Positions 25,320 to 35,254 of a stretch of DNA of 51,632 bases are shown here, piece after piece. Position numbers and translations under genes: made by a program. The notes beneath the pieces are model-generated. The model did not search any database. It had not been told where the DNA came from and saw only the letters and a list, made by a program, of their open reading frames with translations. Position 1 is the first letter of the stretch. Every line of letters starts with the position of its first letter. This stretch comes from Bacilli bacterium (GTDB lineage Bacteria > Bacillota > Bacilli > Bacillales > Amphibacillaceae), in contig JAAYTF010000050.1 of assembly GCA_012518125.1 (NCBI GenBank), forward strand, positions 1 to 51,632, read 5' to 3'.

Positions 25320-27437
25320 TTAGCGTCGAATCACTTCTTTTCCTTCGCGCTGATCACGCAATACATCGCGTCGCGATAAGTTGATTCTTCCGTGCGCATC
25401 GATTTCTTTCACTTTTACCATGATTTTATCGCCGACCGATACGACATCTTCTACACGATGTGTGCGTTTTTCTTGCAATTGTGAAATGTGCACAAGCCCT
25501 TCTTTTCCAGGGAACAGTTCAACGAATGCGCCGAATTTTTCAATGCGGGTGACGGTTCCCAAGTAAATTTCCCCGACTTCGACTTCGCGAACGATATCTT
25601 CGATGATTTGTTTTGCACGTTCATTCATCTTTGGATCAGGCGAAGAGATGAAAATGCTTCCGTCTTGTTCGATATCAATTTTTACGCCGGTTTCATCGAT
25701 GATTTGATGAATTTGTCTGCCGCTCGGTCCGATGACATCGCGGATTTTTTCAGGATCGATCGTGATCGTCGTGATTTTCGGTGCGAATTTCGAAACTTCT
25801 TTTCTCGGTTCTTTGAGCGTGCTGAGCATGTTTTCCAACACTTTCATGCGTGCCTCTTTCGCTTGGAGCAACGCTTCTTTCAAGATATCTTCGGCCAATC
25901 CTTCGATTTTGATGTCCATCTGCAATGCGGTGATCCCTTTTTGCGTTCCAGCCACTTTGAAGTCCATATCGCCGAGGGCGTCTTCGATGCCTTGAATGTC
26001 GGTCAAAATCGTGTATTCGTCACCTTCTTTGACAAGCCCCATCGCAATGCCGGCAACCGGAGCTTTGATCGGTACCCCTGCATCCATCAATGCGAGCGTG
26101 CTGGCGCAAATGCTTGCTTGTGAAGAAGAACCGTTTGATTCGAGAACTTCGGATACGAGGCGGATCGTGTATGGGAATTCTTTTTCTTCCGGAATGACGC
26201 GTTCCAACGCTTTTTCACCCAACGCTCCGTGACCGATTTCGCGGCGACCAGGGCCTCTGATTGGACCGACTTCACCTACGCTGAAATGCGGGAAGTTGTA
26301 ATGGTGCATGAATCGTTTCGATTCTTCCAATTCCAAACCGTCCAAAATTTGCACATCGCCCAAAGCCCCGAGTGTACATGCACTTAACACTTGTGTTTGT
26401 CCACGCGTAAACAAACCGGAACCGTGTGCACGCGGCAATATACCGACTCGTGAAGACAGTGGACGAATTTCATCCGGTTTTCTTCCATCAGGTCGCACTT
26501 TTTCTTCGGTGATTAAACGGCGGACTTCTTCTTTCAACATTTCATCCATCGTCAATTTGACGTGTTCGAGCACCGTTTCGTCTTCCGCATCTTCGTACAT
26601 CGCCAATGCTTCCTCTTTGACCGCTTCGATGTTCGCTTCGCGCTCGAGTTTGTCTTTCGTTTGGATTGCATCGATCAACTTGTCGCGCATTTTCGCTTCC
26701 ACTTCCGCTTTGATTTCCGGATCGATTTCAAACAATTCGATTTCCATTTTTTCTTTTCCGACTTCTTCAACGATTTTTTCTTGGAATTCGACGAGGCGGA
26801 TGATTTCTTTATGCGCAAACAAGATCGCTTCTAACACGACTTCTTCCGGCACTTGATCGGCGGATGCTTCTACCATGTTCACGGCGTATTTGGTTCCGGC
26901 TACGATCAAATCCAAGTCGCTCTTTTCTTGCTGTTCGACGGTCGGATTGATGACGAACTCCCCATCGACGCGTCCTACGTGTACGCCCGCAATCGGTCCG
27001 TTGAACGGAATGTCTGAAATTGACAATGCCAATGATGAACCGATCATGGCGGCAATTTCCGAAGAACAGTCTTGATCGACGCTCATGACCGTGCTGATCA
27101 CTTGCACTTCGTTGCGGAAACCTTCCGGGAACAACGGTCTGATTGGTCTGTCGATCAAACGGGACGATAGGACCGCTTTTTCACTCGGTCTTCCTTCGCG
27201 TTTGATGAAGCCGCCTGGAATTTTCCCTACTGCGTATAACCGCTCTTCGTAATTGACGGTCAACGGGAAAAACGGTAAGTCTTTTGCTTCATCGGTTGCC
27301 GTCGCCGTTGCCAACACCGCGGTGTCGCCGTAATACACCATACATGCGCCGTTTGCTTGTTTCGCCAATTCCCCGACTTCTATGGTGAATTTTCGTCCAC
27401 CGATTTCTGTCGTGTATACTTTCTTTTCTCCTGTCAT
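25320..27437 (-). CDS. pnp: Polynucleotide phosphorylase
   Basis: PNPase, 705 aa from the chosen start, the same as B. subtilis. It is the 3'-to-5' phosphorolytic exoribonuclease, a trimer that works with RNase Y and other decay enzymes. Two RNase PH domains are visible ([20 protein letters not shown]; later [15 protein letters not shown] and [16 protein letters not shown]), then a KH domain ([15 protein letters not shown]) and an S1 domain ([26 protein letters not shown]). The longest frame has 18 extra codons; ATG 27437 follows AAAGGGG and gives the normal N-terminus. The 226-base gap before it holds the rpsO terminator and a TATAAT at 27500-27505. Confidence 0.98.
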   Translation of the reverse strand: MTGEKKVYTTEIGGRKFTIEVGELAKQANGACMVYYGDTAVLATATATDEAKDLPFFPLTVNYEERLYAVGKIPGGFIKREGRPSEKAVLSSRLIDRPIRPLFPEGFRNEVQVISTVMSVDQDCSSEIAAMIGSSLALSISDIPFNGPIAGVHVGRVDGEFVINPTVEQQEKSDLDLIVAGTKYAVNMVEASADQVPEEVVLEAILFAHKEIIRLVEFQEKIVEEVGKEKMEIELFEIDPEIKAEVEAKMRDKLIDAIQTKDKLEREANIEAVKEEALAMYEDAEDETVLEHVKLTMDEMLKEEVRRLITEEKVRPDGRKPDEIRPLSSRVGILPRAHGSGLFTRGQTQVLSACTLGALGDVQILDGLELEESKRFMHHYNFPHFSVGEVGPIRGPGRREIGHGALGEKALERVIPEEKEFPYTIRLVSEVLESNGSSSQASICASTLALMDAGVPIKAPVAGIAMGLVKEGDEYTILTDIQGIEDALGDMDFKVAGTQKGITALQMDIKIEGLAEDILKEALLQAKEARMKVLENMLSTLKEPRKEVSKFAPKITTITIDPEKIRDVIGPSGRQIHQIIDETGVKIDIEQDGSIFISSPDPKMNERAKQIIEDIVREVEVGEIYLGTVTRIEKFGAFVELFPGKEGLVHISQLQEKRTHRVEDVVSVGDKIMVKVKEIDAHGRINLSRRDVLRDQREGKEVIRR

Positions 27438-27636
27438 ACGTTTTAGTACCCCTTTCACATACAACTTCTGACGCAAATCTGAATATGCCAATTTATATTA
27501 TTATAACCTAGATTAAACAATTTTACATGATATGATTCGAACGCATCTGTCATACACGATTCCAGTATTATTTTATCATATGCGAGCGAATTTTCATTGC
27601 ATCGCCTATTCGATATAAATTTTATCAAACAAATGA

Positions 27637-27665
27637 AAAAGCAGGAAAGTCGTTTTCCTGCTTTT
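27637..27665 (-). terminator. Rho-independent terminator of rpsO
   Basis: A perfect 12-bp stem AAAAGCAGGAAA / TTTCCTGCTTTT (27637-27648, 27654-27665), 5-nt loop, starting at the rpsO stop codon. Confidence 0.92.
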
Positions 27666-27933
27666 AGCGGCGTAATCCAAGTTTTTTGATCAATTCACGG
27701 TAGCGGACGATGTCCTGGTCGCGCAAATAGTTTAACAAGTTGCGGCGTCTACCGACCATTTTCAACAATCCGCGGCGTGAATGGTGGTCTTTTTTATGGA
27801 CTTGCAAGTGCTTGTTCAAGTTGTTGATCTCTTCCGTCAAAAGAGCGATTTGCACTTCCGGAGAACCTGTATCGTTCTCGTGAATTTTGAATTCGTTGAT
27901 GATCTCTTGCTTTCTTTCCTTTGAAATCGCCAT
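27664..27933 (-). CDS. rpsO: 30S ribosomal protein S15
   Basis: S15, 89 aa, the exact family length. It binds 16S rRNA early in 30S assembly. The conserved helices read [23 protein letters not shown], then [28 protein letters not shown], and the end [20 protein letters not shown] site precedes the ATG. About 120 bases of leader contain a TATAAT -10 (28018-28023) and short CCTCTC repeats with a small hairpin. S15 commonly represses its own mRNA through a leader structure, but I cannot identify the known fold here. pnp follows, as in most bacteria. Confidence 0.98.
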   Translation of the reverse strand: MAISKERKQEIINEFKIHENDTGSPEVQIALLTEEINNLNKHLQVHKKDHHSRRGLLKMVGRRRNLLNYLRDQDIVRYRELIKKLGLRR

Positions 27934-28017
27934 CGTTTCAAGCCTCCTTCTCTATTAAATTCCCAATCACCTAGCAAAATGTCGGAGAGGCAAATTGCCA
28001 AGTGAGAGGTTCATGCA

Positions 28018-28023
28018 ATTATA
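28018..28023 (-). promoter_or_regulatory. Possible sigma-A -10 of rpsO
   Basis: Perfect TATAAT on the minus strand, 85 bases before rpsO. Candidate -35 TTGTCG is 15 bases upstream, shorter than ideal. Confidence 0.4.
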
Positions 28024-28052
28024 AGATTAACTCGTTTGCGACAAAAAAGCAA

Positions 28053-28994
28053 CTATTTGGCGAAGAATTCCCGTATCATCGCTTCGTCCCGTTTCAATTG
28101 GGAGACGATTTCCTCCACGCTGCTGAATTTCTTCTCTTCGCGAATATATTTATGAAATTGCACGGTGACCTTTTTTCCGTAAATATTTTCCGCGAAATCG
28201 AAAATGTTGACTTCTAGCTTCGGTTCGGTGCGGCCTTCGACGAATGTCGGGACGACGCCGAGATTGGCCATGCCGTTGTACGTGTTTCCGTCAACTTTTA
28301 CTTTGACGGCATAGACGCCTTGTTTCGGCAAATATTTGTCTTTCGGAAGATCGATGTTCGCCGTCGGATAGCCGAGTCGGCTGCCGCCGCGATTGTCGCC
28401 CGTTACGACCGTGCCAGTCGCTTCATAGTAGCGCCCAAGCAAAGGAAAAATCTCATGAACGGAGCCTTCATTCAACAATTTGCGGATGCGCGTCGAGCTG
28501 ACTTTTTCATTGCCATTTTCCAATTTTTCTACGACCGTTGTCGTAAAACGCCCTTTTGCCATCGATGTAATGTTTTCCATATTTCCTGCACCTTTGTGGC
28601 CAAACGTATAATCGAAACCGGCGACGAGGTGCGTGATGTTCAACCCGACGATAAAATGATCGATGAATCCTTGCGGCGACAATTTCGACAACGCTTCATT
28701 AAACGTGATGATGTATAAGCGGTCGATGCCCATTTCCCTTATAATCGCCTCTTTTTCTTCAAGTGTCGTTATATAGCGAACCGGTTCACTATTTTTCTTC
28801 AAGATGACCGACGGATGAGGATGAAAGCTAACGACGGCACTTTCTTTGCCTTCTTGTTTCGCCTTTTCCAATGCCGTGTTGATCACCCTTTGATGCCCTT
28901 TATGGATGCCGTCAAAAAAACCGATCGCCGCCACCGTTTCCTTCCTTTCTTCTTTCGGCAACGCTTCTGGATACGTTAAATGGATAACGTTCAT
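28053..28994 (-). CDS. ribF: Bifunctional riboflavin kinase/FAD synthetase
   Basis: RibF (RibC in B. subtilis), 313 aa. It phosphorylates riboflavin to FMN and adenylates FMN to FAD. The N-terminal nucleotidyltransferase domain has IGFFDGIHKGHQRVI (GxxDGxHxGH) and the later STRIRKLLNEG. The C-terminal flavokinase domain (from about residue 185) has GRYYEATGTVVTGDNRG, RLGYPTANI and PKQGVYAV. The start overlaps the truB stop by 4 bases, so the two are translationally coupled. Confidence 0.97.
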   Translation of the reverse strand: MNVIHLTYPEALPKEERKETVAAIGFFDGIHKGHQRVINTALEKAKQEGKESAVVSFHPHPSVILKKNSEPVRYITTLEEKEAIIREMGIDRLYIITFNEALSKLSPQGFIDHFIVGLNITHLVAGFDYTFGHKGAGNMENITSMAKGRFTTTVVEKLENGNEKVSSTRIRKLLNEGSVHEIFPLLGRYYEATGTVVTGDNRGGSRLGYPTANIDLPKDKYLPKQGVYAVKVKVDGNTYNGMANLGVVPTFVEGRTEPKLEVNIFDFAENIYGKKVTVQFHKYIREEKKFSSVEEIVSQLKRDEAMIREFFAK

Positions 28995-29914
28995 GATTTT
29001 TCACCTTCACTTTTATGCATGTTGAAAACTCGGACAGGTTTGATTTTGCCTCTCTCTCTTTTATCGTATTCATAAATCGCCAAAAGCTCATGTTGATGCA
29101 TGATAACGAATGGCGCGTTTAACTTTTCTTTCGGTTGGCGCAGTTTCTGTCCTTGAAGCACCCGTTTTTTCAATGCATGGCCCACTTGGATTTTAGGCAA
29201 ATGACGTAACGCGCGTCCCACCGGCAATATAAGCTCATCCAAACGGTCTTCTTCTTTTGCTTTTTCCAATTCGGAAAACGTCACCGTTTCGTCGATCGTA
29301 AACGAATCGGTTTCGATGCGGATCAACTTTGACATATGCGCCGGATAACCTAGCCGCTTGCCGATATCAACCGCAAGTGTCCGTATATATGTACCTTTTG
29401 AACAGCTCACTTCGATCGTAAACGATGCGTTGTCTTTTAACTCTTCCAGGTCTTTGCGCCGTTTGATATCGTAAATCGTCACCGTCCGCTCCGGCCGTTC
29501 GACCGATTTATTTTCCCGCGCATATTCGTACAACCGTTTCCCTTTCACTCTCACCGCAGAATACATCGGCGGCGTTTGTTTGATTTCGCCGATGAAAGAT
29601 TGGAGCGCTGCTTCTATTTCAGCATCCGTTGGCGGATCTAACATTTCTTTTCGTTCGATGACTTCTCCGTCGGCATCTTCCGTCGTCGTCGCCGTCCCCA
29701 ACGTCACTTCGGCAATATAAACTTTTTTCAGTTGTTGCAAAAACGGGATTACTTTCGTCGCCTCGCCCAAACAGATCGGCAGGACGCCTTCGACATTCGG
29801 ATCGAGCGTTCCCGTATGGCCGGCCTTTTTGATTCCGGTTATACTGCGTATTTTTTTGACACAATCATGCGATGTCAAACCTTTTGGCTTTTTCAAAGGG
29901 ATGATACCGTCCAC
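28991..29914 (-). CDS. truB: tRNA pseudouridine(55) synthase TruB
   Basis: TruB, 307 aa, makes pseudouridine 55 in the T-loop of tRNAs and helps their folding. The catalytic Asp38 is in KAGHTGTLDPNVEGVLP. Other TruB stretches are the opening GIIPLKKPKGLTSHD, MYSAVRVKGKRLYEYAR and CSKGTYIRTLAVDIG. It lies between rbfA and ribF, in the normal nusA operon order. A 60-base gap with a hairpin separates it from rbfA. Confidence 0.98.
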   Translation of the reverse strand: MDGIIPLKKPKGLTSHDCVKKIRSITGIKKAGHTGTLDPNVEGVLPICLGEATKVIPFLQQLKKVYIAEVTLGTATTTEDADGEVIERKEMLDPPTDAEIEAALQSFIGEIKQTPPMYSAVRVKGKRLYEYARENKSVERPERTVTIYDIKRRKDLEELKDNASFTIEVSCSKGTYIRTLAVDIGKRLGYPAHMSKLIRIETDSFTIDETVTFSELEKAKEEDRLDELILPVGRALRHLPKIQVGHALKKRVLQGQKLRQPKEKLNAPFVIMHQHELLAIYEYDKRERGKIKPVRVFNMHKSEGEKS

Positions 29915-29940
29915 TATTTGCGACCTCTTTTCCGCATATA

Positions 29941-29971
29941 AATCTGACCTGGCTAAAAGGCAGGTCAGATT
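29941..29971 (-). terminator. Hairpin between rbfA and truB (weak terminator or RNA processing element)
   Basis: AATCTGACCTG (29941-29951) pairs with CAGGTCAGATT (29961-29971), with a 9-nt loop. The following minus-strand TTTATAT has only a short T-run. Complete termination is unlikely; partial attenuation or protection of the upstream mRNA is more plausible. Confidence 0.6.
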
Positions 29972-29974
29972 CGT

Positions 29975-30322
29975 TTACTCGTCTTCTTTTAATTTTTTTA
30001 ATATCATTTCAATCCGGTTGCCGTATTCTTGCGCTTCATCAAAGGCAAACGTAATCTCGGGCACTTTGCGCAACCGGATGCGTTTTCCAATTTCGGAGCG
30101 GATAAACCCTGTTGCTTTTTGCAATCCTTCGAGCGTGCGATTTTTTTCCGCTTCATCGCCCAATACGGATATATAAACCGTCGCTTGTAACAAATCGTTC
30201 GTCAATTCGACATCGGTGATCGTGACAAAACCGATGCGCGGATCTTTCAGCTTGTGGTTGACGATTTCGCCGAGTTCTTTTTTCATTTGTTCGGCGACGC
30301 GGCTCGTACGTAATCTCTCCAT
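29975..30322 (-). CDS. rbfA: Ribosome-binding factor A
   Basis: RbfA, 115 aa, a KH-fold late 30S assembly factor needed for 16S rRNA 5'-end maturation and cold growth. It is recognised from [20 protein letters not shown] near the start, [21 protein letters not shown], and the [15 protein letters not shown] region. The longest frame starts 28 codons upstream inside ylxP sequence. ATG 30322, 6 bases after GAGGTG, gives the normal MERLRTSRV start and a 26-base gap to ylxP. Confidence 0.97.
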   Translation of the reverse strand: MERLRTSRVAEQMKKELGEIVNHKLKDPRIGFVTITDVELTNDLLQATVYISVLGDEAEKNRTLEGLQKATGFIRSEIGKRIRLRKVPEITFAFDEAQEYGNRIEMILKKLKEDE

Positions 30323-30348
30323 TCCAAACACCTCATTTCTAGTCAAAT

Positions 30349-30627
30349 CTACAAACGTTCCACAGAGGTCAACGTCCGTTCGATTTCTGAAAATTGGTCG
30401 ATGCATTTTAAAACATTTTGTATCACTTTTTCGGCATAGGGACCGTCATTGGCAACCGTGACGATTGCCAACTTCGTCCGCTGCCAAAGCGATTGGTAGT
30501 CGATTTCAGCAATCGCTACGTTGAATTCTTGTCGGATTTTATGGATCAGTTTCTTCAAAACCGAACGTTTGTCTTTTAATGATTGCGAATGATATATATG
30601 GCATTCGACCTCTGCGTAGACGATCAT
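30349..30627 (-). CDS. ylxP: YlxP, DUF503 protein
   Basis: DUF503 family, 92 aa, with the family hallmark [28 protein letters not shown] near the N-terminus. It has a ferredoxin-like alpha/beta appearance and no membrane segment. It always lies between infB and rbfA in Bacillales and has been linked to ribosome assembly, but no activity is proven. The start overlaps the infB stop by 4 bases. Confidence 0.93.
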   Translation of the reverse strand: MIVYAEVECHIYHSQSLKDKRSVLKKLIHKIRQEFNVAIAEIDYQSLWQRTKLAIVTVANDGPYAEKVIQNVLKCIDQFSEIERTLTSVERL

Positions 30628-32756
30628 TTCCGTTCAACTTCTTCCAAGATATACGCTTCGATGACATCGCCTACTTTAATGTCATTGAAATCTTTGATCG
30701 TAATGCCGCACTCGTAATTTTGTTCGACTTCACGAACGTCGTCTTTGAATCGTTTCAATGAAGCGATTTCGCCTTCATGCAAAACGACGCCGTCGCGGAT
30801 GAGACGGACAAGGCTGTTGCGCGTAATTTTCCCGTCTGTCACATAGCACCCTGCAATCGTACCGATGCGTGAAACTTTGAACGTTTCGCGCACTTCGGCC
30901 TGGCCGATCACTTTCTCTTCGAATTCAGGGTCGAGCAACCCTTTCATCGCCTGTTCTATTTCTTCGATCGCTTTATAAATGACACGGTGCAGACGGACAT
31001 CGACTTTTTCTGCTTTTGCCGCTTTTTGCGCGTTAACGTCCGGTCTTACATTAAAGCCGATGACAATCGCGTTCGATGCGGATGCCAAAATGATGTCCGA
31101 TTCCGTGATCGCACCGACGCCGGAATGGATGATTTTAATTTTTACACCTTCGACTTCGATTTTCTGCAACGCGCTGGACAACGCTTCCGCCGAACCGTGA
31201 ACGTCCGCTTTGATGATGACGTTCAACTCTTTCATTTCGCCTTGTTTGATTTGTTCGAACAAATCGTCCAGGCTGATTTTTTGTTGTTTTCCGCGGCTTT
31301 CTTGAAGTTGTTTTTCTTTGCGCGCTTCGCCGATTTGACGTGCCAACCGTTCATCCTTGAAGACGAGGAATTGGTCTCCGGCAAGCGGCACTTCATTGAG
31401 CCCGATGATTTCAACCGGAGTTGACGGACCTGCTTTGTTGATGCGTTTTCCTTCATCGTTCACCATCGCGCGGACGCGTCCATACGTGTTGCCCACGACG
31501 ATCGGATCACCGACGGACAACGTCCCTTCTTGGATGAGCAAACTTGCAACAACCCCGCGCCCTCTTTCGAGTCGGGCATCGATGACTGTCCCAAAAGCTT
31601 CTTTGTTAGGATTCGCTTTTAATTCTTCCATTTCCGCGACGAGCAAAATCATTTCCAACAAATCGTCGATGCCTTCGCCTTTTAATGCGGAAATTGGCAC
31701 GAAAATCGTGTCACCGCCCCAGTCTTCAGGGATTAAATCGTGTTCGGTCAACTCTTGCATGACGCGTTCCGGCTGCGCCGTTTCTTTATCCATTTTGTTG
31801 ATGGCGACGATGATTGGCACTTCGGCCGCTTTGGCGTGGTTTAACGCTTCGACCGTTTGTGGCATGACGCCATCGTCAGCGGCGACGACCAAAATGGCGA
31901 TGTCGGTGATTTGCGCACCACGAGATCGCATGCTTGTAAACGCCTCGTGTCCCGGCGTGTCTAAAAAGGTGATTTTCTTGCCGTCGCGTTCGACTTGATA
32001 AGCGCCGATATGTTGGGTAATGCCGCCCGCTTCTTGTTCAGTGACTTTCGTATGGCGGATCGAATCGAGCAATGTCGTTTTTCCGTGATCGACGTGCCCC
32101 ATGATCGTTACGACTGGCGGCCTCTCTTTTAAATCTTCCTCTTTATCTTTTTTGCGGTATCTTTCAAAATCGGTTTCGTCCAATTCTTCTTCTTTTTCGA
32201 TTTTCACGCCGTAATCTTCGCAAATCAGTTCAATCGCATCATCGTCGAGATCTTGGTTTTTCGTCGCCATGATGCCCAAAAACATCAATTTTTTGATGAT
32301 TTCCGCAACGTCTTTATTTAATTTTTCCGCCAATTCACTGACCGTAAGCGTTCCGCTGTAAGTGATCGAAGATGGTGTTTCCTGAACGGTTTCCTGTTTC
32401 TTTTTCATTTCTTTCTTGCGTTTTTTATGTTTTCCTTTCGGTTTTTTCGCTTTCTCTTTTTTTGGTCGCTCTTTTATCGGCTTTGCCGTTTGTCCACTCG
32501 CGCTTACGGTTTTCTCTTTCTGTTTCTCAGGCTGTTTCTCCGGTTGCTTTGCTTTTTGCTTTGGTTGAGTTTCTTTTTTCGGCTTCTCTTTTTGTTTCTT
32601 AGGGCTGAATATTTCATCCAGCTTCATTTGCTGCTCCAGGTCGATCGACGACATATGGCTCGATACTTTTATATCCATTTTTGAAAGCTGGTCGATGACT
32701 TCTCTGCTTGTAACGTTTTTCTCTCTTGCGTATTCATAAATTCTCATTTTAGTCAT
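30624..32756 (-). CDS. infB: Translation initiation factor IF-2
   Basis: IF-2, 710 aa (B. subtilis 716). The GTPase brings fMet-tRNA to the 30S subunit and promotes subunit joining. N-terminal IF2_N domain ([18 protein letters not shown]), then a Lys/Gln/Pro-rich linker (about residues 50-120), a second IF2_N, and the G domain with [12 protein letters not shown] near residue 216, DTPGHEAF and NKMD. Domains II to IV follow. ATG 32756 is chosen: it lies after GGGGTG and gives MTKMRIYEY; five extra upstream codons lack a site. B. subtilis also makes a shorter form from an internal start; this was not evaluated here. Confidence 0.97.
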   Translation of the reverse strand: MTKMRIYEYAREKNVTSREVIDQLSKMDIKVSSHMSSIDLEQQMKLDEIFSPKKQKEKPKKETQPKQKAKQPEKQPEKQKEKTVSASGQTAKPIKERPKKEKAKKPKGKHKKRKKEMKKKQETVQETPSSITYSGTLTVSELAEKLNKDVAEIIKKLMFLGIMATKNQDLDDDAIELICEDYGVKIEKEEELDETDFERYRKKDKEEDLKERPPVVTIMGHVDHGKTTLLDSIRHTKVTEQEAGGITQHIGAYQVERDGKKITFLDTPGHEAFTSMRSRGAQITDIAILVVAADDGVMPQTVEALNHAKAAEVPIIVAINKMDKETAQPERVMQELTEHDLIPEDWGGDTIFVPISALKGEGIDDLLEMILLVAEMEELKANPNKEAFGTVIDARLERGRGVVASLLIQEGTLSVGDPIVVGNTYGRVRAMVNDEGKRINKAGPSTPVEIIGLNEVPLAGDQFLVFKDERLARQIGEARKEKQLQESRGKQQKISLDDLFEQIKQGEMKELNVIIKADVHGSAEALSSALQKIEVEGVKIKIIHSGVGAITESDIILASASNAIVIGFNVRPDVNAQKAAKAEKVDVRLHRVIYKAIEEIEQAMKGLLDPEFEEKVIGQAEVRETFKVSRIGTIAGCYVTDGKITRNSLVRLIRDGVVLHEGEIASLKRFKDDVREVEQNYECGITIKDFNDIKVGDVIEAYILEEVERK

Positions 32757-32771
32757 ACGTTCACCCCACAT

Positions 32772-33086
32772 CTAATTTTGTAGTAGAGAATGGACTTTCC
32801 GGGCAAATCCTTCGTCCAAAATGGCTACGGCGACTCGTTCTTCTTTTCCGATAGCGTTTCCCAACGATTTCCTGTCCGAAAACATACGGTATGGCACATT
32901 ATACGACCGGCATTTATCGATCAACTTCTTTTTCGTGTTTTCTTTCACATCCTTGGCGATGAGGACGTAATGGGTCCGATTCTTTTGAATCGCTTCGACG
33001 ATCATATCGATGCCGTGGGCGCATTTTCCAGCACGATAAATGAGTCCTAGAAGTGTGAGCACTCGTTTTTCCGCCACATCAATCAC
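32772..33086 (-). CDS. ylxQ: YlxQ, L7Ae-family ribosomal-type RNA-binding protein
   Basis: L7Ae/L30e-family protein, 104 aa. Signs are LLGLIYRAGKCAHGIDMIVEA in the N-terminal half and VLIAKDVKENTKKKLIDKC. Relatives bind kink-turns in RNA; the exact RNA partner of YlxQ is not established. The start is probably GTG 33086, overlapping the end of rnpM by 8 bases; a second GTG three codons later is possible. It lies between rnpM and infB, the conserved position. Confidence 0.92.
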   Translation of the reverse strand: MIDVAEKRVLTLLGLIYRAGKCAHGIDMIVEAIQKNRTHYVLIAKDVKENTKKKLIDKCRSYNVPYRMFSDRKSLGNAIGKEERVAVAILDEGFARKVHSLLQN

Positions 33087-33348
33087 TCACTAAACGGTCT
33101 AATTCATCGTAAACGGATTCGTCGACTTCGGTTTGAAACACTTTGTCTAAAATCTTTTTTTCTCTCGCTTGTCTGAACACTTCTTTATCAATAGTCAAAT
33201 AAGCTCCGCGGCCGTTTTGTTTTCCGGTTTCATCGACAAAAATTTCTCCTTCTTTGTTGCGCACGACACGGATCATTTCTTGTTTCGGCCTCATTTCATT
33301 CGTCACGACGCATGTGCGAAGAGGTATCTTCCGCTTTCGTTTCGCCAT
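33079..33348 (-). CDS. rnpM: RnpM (YlxR), RNase P modulator
   Basis: YlxR family, 89 aa, recently shown in B. subtilis to bind RNase P RNA and modulate the enzyme, hence RnpM. Diagnostic stretches are PLRTCVVTNEMRPKQEMIRVV near the N-terminus and GKQNGRGAYLTIDKEVFRQA in the middle. The protein is strongly basic at the N-terminus (KRKRK). It starts 16 bases past the nusA stop in the usual operon order. Confidence 0.93.
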   Translation of the reverse strand: MAKRKRKIPLRTCVVTNEMRPKQEMIRVVRNKEGEIFVDETGKQNGRGAYLTIDKEVFRQAREKKILDKVFQTEVDESVYDELDRLVSD

Positions 33349-33364
33349 AAAAGAATCCCCCCCA

Positions 33365-34510
33365 TCAGTCTAACAAATATTCATCGTTTTCCGCGTCATA
33401 ATCGGTTTCATCGGCAAGCAATAAAGCGTCGTCTTCATTCGTTTCTTTTTTGCCTTTATTAAATTCGATACCTAATTCTTTTGCTTCCGATTCGCTTTTA
33501 ATGTCGATTTTCCAGCCGGTTAATTTCGCTGCAAGCCGTGCATTTTGGCCTTTTTTACCGATGGCCAGCGACAATTGATCGTCCGGAACGATGACGGTCG
33601 TTTGATTTTCCGCTTCATCGACCAACACATCAATCACTTTCGAAGGGCTTAACGCATTGGATACGTAAACGACCGGATCGTCCGACCACTCGACGATGTC
33701 GATTTTTTCACCATTCAGTTCATTGACGACCGCTTGGACGCGCTGACCTTTCGGGCCGACGCATGAACCGACCGGATCGACTTCCGGATTGCTGGCATAG
33801 ACCGCAATTTTCGATCGTTCACCGGCTTCGCGCGCGATCGATTTTATTTCGACGGTGCCATCGTAAATTTCAGGCACTTCCATTTCAAACAACCGTTTTA
33901 ACAATCCCGGATGCGAGCGCGAAATGGAGACTTGCGGCCCTTTGCCCGTTTTTGTCACTTTCGTGATGTACACTTTGATGCGATCATGGACTTTGTACTC
34001 TTCCGACGGGATTTGGTCGATTTTGGACAACTTCGCTTCGACTTTTCCCAAGTCGACGAACACGTTGTTGCCGTCGACGCGTTGCACGATGCCGGTGATG
34101 ACATCCTCCTCACGGTCGATATACTCTTCATAAATGACATCCCGTTCCGCTTCTCTGACGCGTTGGGTGACGACTTGTTTCGCCGCCTGCGCTGCGATGC
34201 GGCCGAAATTCTTCGGTGTGACTTCTTCTTCGATAATATCGCCCACTTCGTAGGCACGATTGATTTGACGCGCTTCTTCAAGGCTGATTTCTTCCAATTC
34301 ATTTTGCACTTCTTCGACGACACGTTTTCGGGCGTAAACTTTCATCGTGCCTTCTTCTTCATTGAATTTCACCGAAACATTGCTCGCCGTTTTAAAATTT
34401 TTCTTGTAGGCGGAAATCAACGCCGCCTCCAATGCGTTCAGCAACGTCTCTTTATCGATCCCTTTTTCTTCGCTCAATGTTGTCAATGCTTGAAACAACT
34501 CACTGCTCAA
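33365..34510 (-). CDS. nusA: Transcription termination/antitermination protein NusA
   Basis: NusA, 381 aa (B. subtilis 371). It binds RNA polymerase and nascent RNA, promoting pausing and intrinsic termination. In order: an N-terminal polymerase-binding domain (residues 1 to about 125), an S1 domain (DVITGIVQRVDGNNVFVDLGK), and KH1 and KH2 (REAGERSKIAVYA, then GPKGQRVQAVVNEL and AIGKKGQNARLAAKLTGW). A short acidic tail replaces the C-terminal repeats of enteric NusA, as usual for Firmicutes. It begins 14 bases past rimP. Confidence 0.97.
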   Translation of the reverse strand: MSSELFQALTTLSEEKGIDKETLLNALEAALISAYKKNFKTASNVSVKFNEEEGTMKVYARKRVVEEVQNELEEISLEEARQINRAYEVGDIIEEEVTPKNFGRIAAQAAKQVVTQRVREAERDVIYEEYIDREEDVITGIVQRVDGNNVFVDLGKVEAKLSKIDQIPSEEYKVHDRIKVYITKVTKTGKGPQVSISRSHPGLLKRLFEMEVPEIYDGTVEIKSIAREAGERSKIAVYASNPEVDPVGSCVGPKGQRVQAVVNELNGEKIDIVEWSDDPVVYVSNALSPSKVIDVLVDEAENQTTVIVPDDQLSLAIGKKGQNARLAAKLTGWKIDIKSESEAKELGIEFNKGKKETNEDDALLLADETDYDAENDEYLLD

Positions 34511-34524
34511 TTCATTTCTCCCCC

Positions 34525-34995
34525 TTATAGTATAACAGCAAGTCTTGCTTTCGCGATTTTATCGTACGGAATTTTCACTTGCTTTTTCGTATGCTTATAT
34601 TTATATTCAATCGTCACGATGTCGTCTTCAACACTCACCAATTTGCCTTCATATTTGTTGTCGCCGTCAATATGCTGATACAATGTGACGTAAACATTGG
34701 AACCGATATGGTCGATCAAATCCTGCTTCGTTTGTAGCGGCCGTTCTGCTCCGGGCGAACTGACTTCCAAATAATACGAACTTTTGATAAAATCTTCTTC
34801 GTCGAGTTTTTCGCTCAGTTTTTCTGAAACGATCGTGCATTCATCCAAATCGACCCCGCCAGGTTTATCGATGTAGACGCGCAAAAAATGATCTTTTCCT
34901 TCTCTTACAAACTGCAAATCAAACAATGAAAGGTTCCGTTCTTCCAAAATCGGTTTTAACAATCTTTCAACTTCGGGCAAATATTCTTTGCTCAT
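34525..34995 (-). CDS. rimP: Ribosome maturation factor RimP
   Basis: RimP, 156 aa, acts early in 30S assembly around S12. Conserved stretches are LSLFDLQFVREGKDHFLRVYID, VSEKLSEKLDEED, YYLEVSSPGAERPL and PYDKIAKARL. The ATG at 34995, 8 bases after TAAGGAG, gives MSKEYLPEV; upstream codons overlap that site. It heads the nusA operon. Upstream, the minus strand has a perfect TTGACA, but no good -10 follows at the right distance. Confidence 0.95.
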   Translation of the reverse strand: MSKEYLPEVERLLKPILEERNLSLFDLQFVREGKDHFLRVYIDKPGGVDLDECTIVSEKLSEKLDEEDFIKSSYYLEVSSPGAERPLQTKQDLIDHIGSNVYVTLYQHIDGDNKYEGKLVSVEDDIVTIEYKYKHTKKQVKIPYDKIAKARLAVIL

Positions 34996-35069
34996 ATTCA
35001 TCACTCCTTACCTGTAGTATGCCAAACGTTTGTCATTTCATTTGCTATATCTATATGTCAAACATAAAA

Positions 35070-35090
35070 CCCCTGCCAAATGGGCAAGGG
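35070..35090 (-). terminator. Second terminator downstream of polC
   Basis: On the minus strand CCCTTGCC pairs with GGCAGGGG (one G-U), 5-nt loop, then TTTTATGTTT. It lies 28 bases after another hairpin, giving polC a tandem terminator before rimP. Confidence 0.8.
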
Positions 35091-35118
35091 ACTCGTTGTA
35101 GTGACGCAATTATAGAAG

Positions 35119-35142
35119 AAAGAGTGGGAAAGCCCACTCTTT
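35119..35142 (-). terminator. First terminator downstream of polC
   Basis: A perfect 10-bp stem AAAGAGTGGG / CCCACTCTTT (35119-35128, 35133-35142), 4-nt loop, with a TTTCTTC tract on the minus strand. A T-run also follows on the plus strand. Confidence 0.8.
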
Positions 35143-35254
35143 TTGTTCACGAAATGTTCGTTTCCGACATTAAGTATATCACAAACTGAATCGTAAAACA
35201 AACTAATTTAGCAAAATGGTGCTTTTTTGCCAATTTTGCCGCGATTTTTCTCGT

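Noticed and set aside
27934-28052. Known S15-binding leader in front of rpsO
   Set aside because: Short CCTCTC repeats and a small GGCA/TGCC hairpin are visible, but I could not build the three-way junction or pseudoknot of known S15 leaders.
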